A DNA stretch of 64,000 nt, from the NCBI GenBank assembly GCA_946894095.1, contig OX335643.1, forward strand, positions 8,357,036 to 8,421,035, written 5' to 3'. Each line of letters begins with the position of its first letter. The stretch's first letter is position 1. The translations under genes were made by a program, and so were the position numbers. Origin of the DNA: Incurvaria masculella. Taxonomy: Eukaryota; Arthropoda; Insecta; Lepidoptera; Incurvariidae. Of this stretch, positions 41,293-50,085 are shown piece by piece. Under the pieces are notes generated by a model. That model did not search any database, was not told the DNA's origin, and saw nothing but the letters and a program-made list of their open reading frames with translations.

Positions 41293-41725
41293 TTTGACGG
41301 TGTCGTCTAATAAATATTGCTCACTTTATTTTAAGGCTCGATTTTAAGCGTAGAAATATAAGATTTATTTAAAAGGCTTTTCACACTAGAAACTTTAACT
41401 ATATATAAGTTACTTATTCATTAAATAATATTGACACGGTTTTAGTAAAGAAATTTAATGATGGGAGCTAGAATGGTGTTATGGACGTGAGAGCGTTTTG
41501 ATTCGAGTCGGGGGAGATTTTGCTCGGGACATCTTCTGTTTGGCCGCACCGTCGCTTCGCTTCGTATCTAAAAACAAAAGAAAAAAATATTTAACATTTT
41601 GCTTCTCCATTTCGCGGGAAGTCAGTCAGTTTCATTGCGCTTCGACCTTCTTTTCATCCACTCCGATGGAAGTAACCTAAATGGACGTAGTAAGGGAAGG
41701 GGAGCGCGCATTCGTCCAGATCATC
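41293..41725. other. Upstream of the Usp2 long-isoform ATG
   Basis: Likely contains a 5' UTR acceptor (tatttattag on the minus strand, near 41306). No promoter signal clear. Confidence 0.35.
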
Positions 41726-41729
41726 CAAC

Positions 41730-41851
41730 ATCATCATCCAACTCAGAATGAGAAAGAAAGTGGTGCATGAAAGGGGCGAGGATTTCAATCCAGACCTCTG
41801 GTATGCTAGGCAAGTCTTCGAGCCACTAGGCTACGAGCGGCTTGAAATGTA
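41730..41851 (-). repeat. Composite SINE head fragment
   Basis: Inverted head: ccactaggctacgagcggct and the B-box region gatttcaatccagacc. Confidence 0.7.
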
Positions 41852-41867
41852 TAAGGTATTTCCCCCG

Positions 41868-42003
41868 CAGTACAACCTGGGGCCCTTTAAACACGGTGCA
41901 TACCTGGCGGGCCGGCATGGTTTTTGCAGCCTCCTGTAAGTTTGAAAGCACATGAGTATCATCAGGCACCTCTTACGTGAGGGCCTGGCGTATGCCATAT
42001 GTC
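41868..42003 (-). repeat. Interspersed repeat H, copy 3 (partial)
   Basis: Shares ggcgggccggcatggttttt and ggcctggcgtatgccatatg with the other H copies. Joined to the SINE fragment before it. Confidence 0.6.
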
Positions 42004-42009
42004 GCTGGA

Positions 42010-42368
42010 AGAATTTACATTAATGACTGAAATCAGCCAAATCGCAGAGGTTGTGTTAAAATTTGGTTCAATATTAAAAACATAAACAATAAGGTTTAAA
42101 GTTACGTTAAAGTTAATTACATCCACATGGTTGTAATTTTACTTTACAAAACCTGCATCTGATCAGTAGTACAATTGAAGCAAGGTCATAAAAGTGATAC
42201 TTGCCCAAGGCCCTTCCTACTGAGTATTGAGCTCTGAATACAAAGGAGTGCACGGATATTTCTATGTATAGTCATGTATTGTATATTCTTCGATTTATCC
42301 GACGAACAAACATGTTGCCATGATGCAATTTCTATCTTTCAGCCCGGTCATGCATATACGTAAGCGAT
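42010..42368. other. Intergenic sequence, nothing recognised
   Basis: No feature supported. Confidence 0.4.
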
Positions 42369-42369
42369 T

Positions 42370-42620
42370 TTAGGGTTCCGTACCCAAAGGGTGCCAACGG
42401 AACCCTAATACTAAGCCTCCGCTGTCCGTCTGTCCGTCCGCCGTCGGTAGCTGAAATTTTCACAGAGTGTGTATTTATGTTGCCGCTATGACAACAAATA
42501 GATAACATTCAAAAATATTAAAAATTAAAGGGGGGGCCCATACAAAAACGTGATTTTTTGGTGTTTATTCTTATATATATATATATATATGGTACGGAGC
42601 CCTTCGTGTGCGAGTCCGAC
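42370..42620 (-). repeat. (ACGG)n-bearing interspersed repeat, copy 5, truncated
   Basis: agggttccgtacccaaaggg to gtgtgcgagtccgac, where a SINE begins. Carries an internal (AT)n tract near 42575. Confidence 0.85.
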
Positions 42621-42621
42621 A

Positions 42622-43026
42622 ATGGACATTGATGGCCAATACCTCACCTATCGTCATGATATTAGCCGAACGCGGTGTGTCTACAAAACTGCGGTGTGTG
42701 TGTTGCCTTAGGAATTAGGTGCCATACTAGGAACTTTCCTTTATGAGAACGGCTACATTGAACTGGTTGGAAAACACAGACAATTTTTCATTGCTGATTC
42801 GACCATGTTTACATCCAATATGATGGTACTAACTCGGGCAGGCTTAACCCTACCACCTAGGAGGGGACGGGGATCTACATTTTAACATGGAACAGCTCGC
42901 ACTCGTGACGAAACATAATTATCCAACTCAGAAAGAGAAAGAAAGTGGTGCAAGAACGGAGCGGGGATTCCAACCCAGGCCCCTGGGATGGAAGGGAAGT
43001 CCAACCGCCCCTGAGCCGCTCTCATA
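42622..43026 (-). repeat. Composite SINE, full length
   Basis: Inverted: tail gacattgatggccaatacct, then cggctacattgaactggttg, B box ggattccaaccc and head ctgagccgctc. The junction at 42621 shows one element inserted into the other. Confidence 0.85.
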
Positions 43027-43123
43027 CACGAATCTTATTCATACTTTAGGTGTCTCTCAAACTATTATAGGTACTCTTAATTATTCGGTAAAATGCAAAA
43101 AAATTAAAAAGCATATTGTCATT

Positions 43124-43672
43124 TAAGGTGGCCCAACCCGCATATCTCCCCATACAAAAGGGGAAAGAAGATCACGCCCATATTTCTTGTTAGAGATCCA
43201 AAATTTTGCTCAAAATAGCTTTATTTTATCGGACTAGATGTCTGATGACCATTGGCATTGTAAAATTGTGTTTGGTTTCTTAGTTATAAGGTCCGAAAGT
43301 TCGCATTTTTCGCGCGTTTTATGCAATAACTTTGGAGGTGGATTACGCAATGATAAAGTAAGAACATCTTTAAAAGATTAGTCATCAGACATAGCTTATT
43401 TAATCAAGATTCATAATCTATTTGGTTTGTGTTCGATTTTTGACTACAGCGGTCGTGGTTTACTTTTAGCTATAAGTCGTTTTGAAATTAAAATTTTCGT
43501 AAATCTTACCGAATCATACACTCTGCACATTGTCTTTTTTGTGGACATGTTGCATCTTCCTCATCACGGAGCCTGTCTTATTCTTTGAAACAGAGAAGGT
43601 CCCAGAGCGTAACAGCACGGTTTTGTACCGTGCCCGCGAATGAGTTAGGCCCGCCGGGTTGGGCCGCCTTAA
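43124..43672 (-). mobile_element. TTAA-flanked MITE, family A, complete 549-bp copy
   Basis: TTAA at both ends. Terminal arms are ggtggcccaacccg (left) and ggcggcccaacccg (right, inverted). Colinear in inverse orientation with 4538-5083. No open reading frame of note. Confidence 0.85.
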
Positions 43673-43678
43673 TATTTC

Positions 43679-43765
43679 TTTTTTGTTACTGGACATGGAA
43701 GGTTAATCCCACACTTACTGTTATAGCCCGACACACCACATGGGACTAAGTGCCTTCCTAATAAT
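43679..43765 (-). repeat. Composite SINE tail fragment
   Basis: gttactggacatggaaggtt and cgacacaccacatgggacta. Confidence 0.6.
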
Positions 43766-43863
43766 TGATTGTTTATATCTCTTCAGTCTATCAATCTGTG
43801 TGCATGTTTTAATTTTTACAAAATCCAAACCAAGTCAAATGACAGAAAAAAATAAAATGTTCA

Positions 43864-44015
43864 TTTAAGGTGTCCCTTCCCGGCGGAACTAAGTCATTCG
43901 CGCGCACGGTACAAAACCGTGCTATTGCGTTCTGGGACCTTCTATGTTTCAAAGAAACAGACAGGCTCCATGATGAGGAGGATGCAACATTTCCACAAAG
44001 CAGACAATGCTTATA
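43864..44015 (+). mobile_element. TTAA MITE family A, 5' fragment
   Basis: ttaaggtgtcccttcccggc, then cgcgcacggtacaaaaccgt, stopping at cagacaatgct. Confidence 0.7.
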
Positions 44016-44029
44016 ATCTATGAGAACGG

Positions 44030-44175
44030 CTCTGAATTACCTGCAGAGGTAATTCCCCTAAATAACGACCTTGGGTCCTTCAAAGATGCTGTGAATAAGC
44101 ACCCGGCCGGCTGGCATGGTTTTCGACGTTGTCGGGCGCCTACGGCATCGGTCCTGGAGTACGCCATATGGCGCG
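44030..44175 (-). repeat. Interspersed repeat H, copy 4 (partial)
   Basis: Contains cccggccggctggcatggtt and cctggagtacgccatatggc. Confidence 0.55.
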
Positions 44176-44184
44176 CCTAACATA

Positions 44185-44330
44185 AAAACCGGCCAAGTGC
44201 GAGTCGGACTCGCACAAGAAGGGTTCCGTACTATCAACACCGAAAAAAACACGTTTTTTGTATGGGATCCCCCTTTAATTTTTAATATTTTTTTTATTTT
44301 CCTATTTGTTCTTATAGCGGCAAAATCCTC
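44185..44330 (+). repeat. (ACGG)n-bearing interspersed repeat, copy 6, 3'-truncated
   Basis: accggccaagtgcgagtcgg through cttatagcggcaaaatcct. Lacks the ACGG tract. Confidence 0.82.
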
Positions 44331-44412
44331 CGCAAAGCAAAATATCTATGATCTATTCCAAAGTACCTACCCCTGCAGACCTCATCATACTGTCTCCACT
44401 TGAGGAAATAGA

Positions 44413-44655
44413 TATTGATGGCTAATCCTTCCTTACTTGCTAGGTTATAGGGTTAATCCCGCCCGGGTTGGTTCCATCGCATTAAATGAACGATGGTCGA
44501 AGCGGCAAAGAAAATTGTCCGTGCTTTCTATCCAGTTCAATGTAGCCGAGCAATATAAGGAAGGTCCTAGCGTCCTAGCGTTAGCCATGTGGTACGTTAG
44601 GCTAATATCTGACGGTCAGTTCGGTATTAGCCATCCATGTCCAGTTATATAAAAC
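44413..44655 (+). repeat. Composite SINE, 5'-truncated
   Basis: Body from ggttatagggttaatcccgc through gatggtcgaagcggcaaaga and ttagccatccatgtccagtt. Followed at once by an inverted fragment. Confidence 0.75.
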
Positions 44656-44659
44656 AAAT

Positions 44660-44775
44660 ATGCCACAGTTGTCATGATATTAGCCAGACACACCACACGG
44701 AAACAAAGAGCCATGCCAGGATCTTCATTACATTGCATGTTTAATGTGAACGGGATGAAAACACGGACCAATTCC
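44660..44775 (-). repeat. Composite SINE tail fragment, inverted next to the previous one
   Basis: cagttgtcatgatattagcc and gagccatgccaggatcttca. The two fragments form a SINE inverted repeat. Confidence 0.65.
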
Positions 44776-45019
44776 AATGGGACAGAAAACTCGATGCTTT
44801 TTGTAGATGTCGCATGAATGACCTCGCCTTAAAACTTCAAAACTCTCATTCCTGTCAAGTATGATTATAAGATTTTAGATGAAAAATGAGATTAAATAAC
44901 GTGGAGAAATTGAGTCATTTCAATTACACAAATTGAGTAAATAAAATTTTACAATCTTTTCTGTTTTATTTTGTATCGTATCTGACAGCATTGACAGATC
45001 TTTCAGGTGAGCTCACTTA

Positions 45020-45296
45020 GAGGCCATTCGACCATTCCCCACTGCCACTTCGACCGTATTTTTCACCCAATGCGAGGCTGAACGCTATCACCTAGGAAAG
45101 GGCCCTAATTTAGCATGGGTTACAAACCATGGAGCAGCATGTATCTGTGACAAATGAAAAATTTAGAAAGCGAAAGAAAGTAGTGCTTGTACGGGCGGGA
45201 ATCAAACCCATGACCTCTGGCATGGAAAACAAGATCTCGCGGCCACCTGACCTATGGTCCCCTTCTCTGCTTACTAGGTGGTAGGGTTAATTCCGT
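45020..45296 (-). repeat. Composite SINE, older copy
   Basis: Inverted: gccacttcgaccgtattttt, accatggagcagcatgtatc and the head gggcgggaatcaaacccatg. The final 40 bases are a plus-oriented scrap (gcttactaggtggtagggtt). Confidence 0.65.
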
Positions 45297-45299
45297 AGT

Positions 45300-47340
45300 G
45301 CGCCTACTATGAGACCCGCTGTCTCCAATTTTCAAAAACTACCAACCCAACTTACAACATACATGCCACATGCAAACATAGCCGCAGACGTATTGAAGGG
45401 GTTGTGTAAGTAGGAACTGACTTGAAGAACGCATATTTAGAGCACATTTTACGACTGTGTGGCAAAGGACGCGCTGCCGGATTCCCATACAATTATATAG
45501 TCACATTGGCCATACGGTAGACACTGTAATGCCATTGCTATTTTTTATACAAATGCACATGAACAGTGAACCACAGGAAAACTCGCTCCTTGACAGTTCG
45601 ATGACAGCATACACGGTGCCCATCCTGTCAACCGTGCCAGCATTGTACGACCTGTTTCGATGGTTTTGAGTGACGTCACTTATGTCAACATACAGATCAG
45701 CGTAGTCAATATTGGAAATTCGGAAATATGGTGAAAGGGTATATAGTGGCTGCACCTGCAATATATGCAATTCGAAACACAGTGTATCCATCAAAATCGG
45801 CTGATATGATCACCATTTTTTGCAAAAATACTCTATGCATGGTTAATAATAAATGAAAAAATAGTTTTTTACGTTAGTGCCAGGCATCCAAAGAACCCAA
45901 CAAATCTCCTCAATATCGAGTCATTCACAATATCGTGTCATGGCCAAGTAACATTGTTGTAAACAAAAATAACAGCTGATCCAGTGCTAATTAGATTTTG
46001 AATTGCACACGATTTAGACCACTTTATTTCCATAGACTTCCGACATGTTTTTATTTATAGTTTTTGCTTGTCATTAGCTCTTTTAGGTTGTTTCCCTAGC
46101 GTATTTATTGAATAAGTATGAATTTGAATAACTTGCAGTGCACATATATTTTACTTGTGGTCGTTTGACAAATGGGCAATGTCCTTGGACTCTAAATTTC
46201 CTCTAGAGCGTACGGGAAGTCGAAGCGTTTTGAATGTGGAGTATCGATTACACGGTGCTTCCCACTGGAGTTAGGGGAGTGTTATTTCGAGGATAGTCTC
46301 GTAGGTTAGCGACGAGTTTATGTTTGAAAAAAAAATCTTCTGAATACTTACGGCATTGACTCGGAATTGTAGTTTTTAGCGACGGTGACGCACAATATTA
46401 GCGGCAGCGACGCAGTAAACCAGTAGGCGTGTACCGGCGTGCACGAGGCGAGACCGCGGCGCAAAACTGAGCGAAATTACACCAAAAAAATAACGAAAAC
46501 TATGCGCTCTGCGCTCCATGTAATTTTAGCCTCCATTTGTTACTGTCGCCGGAATAAGAAAATGTCCGGTCCTGATTTTTCAGTATAGTCTTCCTCTTTT
46601 AATTTGTACCGCAAAGAGAGAGACAAAACATTTATACGAATGATTTTTAGCGCTTAGGTCACGTAATGCCAATAAAGTGACGTCACATTCTTATGGCTAG
46701 CCTATTTTTGTTCCAGAAGACGGTTTATTATGACATAGTTCCATTAATGTTAATGTTAGTATTTTATGTTTTAATGCGTTGAGTTAGAGTTCTAAATAGC
46801 GTAAAATTAATATTACTACATGTGAAATATCTTGTCACCCCAAGCCTTGTTGCCGGAATTTGTGACGTATTGTGATACTCAGTTCGTTTAATGACACAGA
46901 TTTATCTAATTCACTAGCTCTCACTCTTTTTATCCCATTGCGAAACTGTTCGGAGCTATGAAAGTTTTGAATAAGTGTATAAGGGTGGAAAATGGTGATC
47001 TAAGACGAATCATGCATGACTCATCCTTCCAAGGTTGATCCTTGGAAACACTCAAAAGAAGCAAATACTTTAAAACGATTGCATATCGGACAGAACGTCC
47101 TGGTTAGAAAGAGCAGATTGCTGCGAGACGGAAAAATCGGAGACATTTATTTGAAGATTCTTTTCATTTTTCAATTTTGTTTTGAAATATTAGTGCCATC
47201 TATTGGATCGATTGACAACTTACATATTAAAAGTAGTTTCGTTTTGTTCGGTTAGATGACGCTACAAGTCAAAATATCTCATTAGGCCCAATTAGGCCTA
47301 TGGAAAGGTTCGTGTAGCATATGACGACGATATCCTCTAT
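45300..47340. other. Two kilobases without recognised gene
   Basis: Mostly AT-rich. A GC-bearing patch at 46370-46520 (gcggcagcgacgcagtaaac) stands out. No ORF with recognisable similarity. Confidence 0.4.
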
Positions 47341-47342
47341 TT

Positions 47343-47725
47343 AGCCCCGATTGCACGAAAAAATGTTCAAACACGTCACTTTTAGTGAACCGCAAGGAGT
47401 TCCTTCCATACTGTCCATACCATGGACAGGAAAATGAATGTCAATTTCATGTGGACAGGAAAACGGAGTGTGGGAAGACCATCCGCCAGGTGGGACGACG
47501 ACATCAAGTGCGTCGGCGGAAAGCAGTGGTTCCGTACCGCTGAAGGCCGGGAGGACTGGAGGAAAATTGGGGAGGCGTATGTCCAGCAGTGGACGCAAAC
47601 ACGCTGACTGAGTGACTGACTAACTGACTGACTGTCCATACCAGGTGACGTATTTAATTAACCGTGCGTTGACGTTGATTTTGTTTTTTTTTGTCCTTTC
47701 GTGCACTCGGCCCTTAGCCCCGATT
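47343..47725. mobile_element. MITE family E, copy 2, split by a retroposed fragment
   Basis: Outer ends gccccgattgcacgaaaaaa and tcctttcgtgcactcggccc. Interior atgttcaaacacgtcacttt. Interrupted by 47423-47630. Confidence 0.75.
47423..47630 (+). mobile_element. Truncated LINE (RTE-like) 3' end with 13-bp target duplication
   Basis: 208 bases between direct repeats actgtccatacca (47410-47422 and 47631-47643). Encodes GRPSARWDDDIK, then FRTAEGREDWRKIGEAYVQQ and WTQTR before a stop, the standard C-terminus of RTE-like and related RT proteins. It ends in a (TGAC)n-type tail. A clean dead-on-arrival insertion by target-primed reverse transcription. Confidence 0.88.
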
Positions 47726-47840
47726 GCACGAAGAGACGATAATGTGTCCTTTAACTCTAACGTACACAAAATCAAAATCAACGTCAACGTATGATTAAAC
47801 ACGTCACTTTGTATGGATAGTAAGGAAGGAACTTCATGCG
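47726..47840. mobile_element. MITE family E, copy 3
   Basis: gattgcacgaagagacgata, aaaatcaacgtcaacgtatg and aaacacgtcactttgtatgg, adjacent to copy 2. Confidence 0.65.
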
Positions 47841-48380
47841 ACGGTCCGTGGAGTAGAATACCTACTAGCTAGACCATAGACAAATTATAGTAGGTCAGCT
47901 CTTGTAGGTACGCACCGGCAACCGCGACCACGACACATCAATTCCATGCACCAGAGCAAGCCCAGGCCACCAGAAATAAAGAAGGTGGGTAACTGAAGAT
48001 TTACGGGAGACGCTTTACCCGTTTCTTATATCGTGCACGAGAATTGTATCTGTATATTTAGGATTTGAACTCAGATCTCTCGCATGAAAAACAAGTCCTT
48101 TAACCCCTGCACCACGAAGAAAACTGACTAGGACAAGTGAATAATCAAAGGCCTAAATCTTGCAAGAACGAAATGCGATTGTGAATCTGAAACAACAGCC
48201 AAGGTCAGTTCTATATATTTAATAATTAAAAATTGATTTACGTTTAAAATACTATAATTTAGAATTAATTTTCAAATTACAATATACCTCACTTTACGAC
48301 GACCGACTACAGCGCCATCTAGTATCGAATAGCGTCACTACAACCACGGATTAAAAACTGAACCACTGAGCGCCATCTAT
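47841..48380. other. Flank of the intact LINE
   Basis: Includes a small tRNA-like SINE scrap (ggatttgaactcagatctct near 48060). The 5' end of the LINE is somewhere near 48300-48430. Confidence 0.35.
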
Positions 48381-48510
48381 GAACCAGTAGGGCCATGTGC
48401 AATGTATTAAATGAAATGAAAAAATATTCTTTAAGCGCATATACAACAATGTAACGAGAATTAGAAAAATAGCCACGTCAGGAAAAAAAAAAACAAATCA
48501 CTTTAAAACC

Positions 48511-50085
48511 ATGGACAAACTACACGCAATGAAGACCAGGTCCGCGGTGAAAACAGGGTCCCTACCTGAACTTAGAGACACCGAAGAAAGTGAAGATGAA
48601 GATGTACGGTGGGGAAAACCTGAGAAATATAACCATAATCTGAATGAAAAAATTACAGTTTTAGAAAATAACATAAAAAAACAAAATTCCATAATAATCG
48701 AACAAGAAAAACTTATAAACCAATTTAAGCAAGACTCAGAAATACGAAATACTGAAATTATAGAGCAACGAAATCGAGAATTAGAAAACAACTTCAAGCA
48801 AATCAATATAAAATTGTCAGAAAAAGAGGCACTCATAGCGACACTCTTAAGTGAGCAGGAAGAAAACAGCAAAACTTTCGAAAATATGTGTAAAATAAAT
48901 GCCAGCCTGAAAAATCAGGTCGCTGAACAGCAAATAGAAAATGCCGACTTAGATGACAGATTAAGAATTACCTTAAAGGAACTGGAGACCTATAAACTTA
49001 AACACGAAGAGATAGAAAATAATACAATGCAAGTCATTACACCTCTAAAATTAAAATTACTTAATTTAGATAAGGAGCATCTGCAATTACAAAGTAAGTA
49101 TTCAGATTGCACAAGAACTACCACCACCCCCCGCTCATTTAAGCAACCCTTCCACTCATCCACGCAGATATATTGCTCACCTTCACATACATATCCCGAA
49201 GCAAAAACATTTCCAGAAGAGTTGAAAAGATTAGAAAATGCTATATCTGAACAAAACAATGAAATATCCGCGGATATAAAAATCCCAATAAAAAAATTAA
49301 ATATATGCAATGAAAATATAATTAAGATAAATAAAAACATGGAGACGACACCATCGACCCTACTGCCGCCCCCCTGCCCCAATAAAACGGAAATGGCAAT
49401 CCCTGCACTTGTGAGATCCCCCTCCCCTGGCACCAGCTGCATACCTCCTCTTGGAAATCGTGCGATCTCTGTTGACCGGCCCGGACCCGAACAGAATATA
49501 CGTGATAAACCCAGTCTACTCATCCTCTCAGACTACCATGCGGCAGACATGCCATACTTATTAAACAAACGGAGAAGAGGTGACTATAATATTATTTGCG
49601 ACATAATCCAGTCAGCGTCCACGACTCGTGTTCTGCAGGATATTGAGAGCAAAACAAAGGGATTCTCGCAAAGTGATTGTGTAGTGATAATGTGCGGAGG
49701 TAGTGACTATGGTGCAGAAAGCGTTGATACTGTAATAAAATCATTGAAAGAGAAACTAGATAACCTTAAGAACACAAATACTATTATATGCACCGTACCA
49801 CACTGCGTAGGTACACAAAAGGATGCCCTAAATTACAATAGTTATGTTTATAAACTAAATTTTGAAATTTTAAAATGTTTTAATGACATAGAAGGAACAT
49901 ACATATATGATAAAAACAAAAATCTATGTTTTAATGATTATAGGATAAATGGTGTTACATTGAATAATGCAGGAAAATTTAAAATTATAAATGGCTTGAA
50001 TATTATTCTAACAGAGTTAAATGAAAAATGTTATAATAGTAATCATTATTTTCAACATGCACGCTATCGAGGCAATGTGAGGTAA
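48511..50085 (+). CDS. LINE ORF1 protein with coiled coil and SGNH/esterase-like domain
   Basis: 524 aa from ATG in aaaaccATGG. Residues about 45-200 are heptad-rich, Glu/Lys/Asn/Gln-heavy and predicted coiled coil (ENNIKKQNSIIIEQEKLINQ). A Pro-rich linker follows (residues 270-325). Residues about 330-510 resemble the SGNH-hydrolase domain found in ORF1 of some LINEs: SLLILSDYHAADM (block I place), CVVIMCGGSDYGAESVD (block III place) and NGVTLNNAGKFKIING (block V place). The expected Ser, Asn and His at these places are substituted, so catalysis is doubtful. No CCHC zinc knuckle or RRM seen. Its presumed role is binding the element RNA. Confidence 0.82.
   Translation: MDKLHAMKTRSAVKTGSLPELRDTEESEDEDVRWGKPEKYNHNLNEKITVLENNIKKQNSIIIEQEKLINQFKQDSEIRNTEIIEQRNRELENNFKQINIKLSEKEALIATLLSEQEENSKTFENMCKINASLKNQVAEQQIENADLDDRLRITLKELETYKLKHEEIENNTMQVITPLKLKLLNLDKEHLQLQSKYSDCTRTTTTPRSFKQPFHSSTQIYCSPSHTYPEAKTFPEELKRLENAISEQNNEISADIKIPIKKLNICNENIIKINKNMETTPSTLLPPPCPNKTEMAIPALVRSPSPGTSCIPPLGNRAISVDRPGPEQNIRDKPSLLILSDYHAADMPYLLNKRRRGDYNIICDIIQSASTTRVLQDIESKTKGFSQSDCVVIMCGGSDYGAESVDTVIKSLKEKLDNLKNTNTIICTVPHCVGTQKDALNYNSYVYKLNFEILKCFNDIEGTYIYDKNKNLCFNDYRINGVTLNNAGKFKIINGLNIILTELNEKCYNSNHYFQHARYRGNVR

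Noticed and set aside
48498..49523. Minus-strand frames of 124 and 177 aa under the LINE
   Set aside because: Antisense of LINE ORF1. Serine/phenylalanine-rich shadows of Lys/Glu codons.
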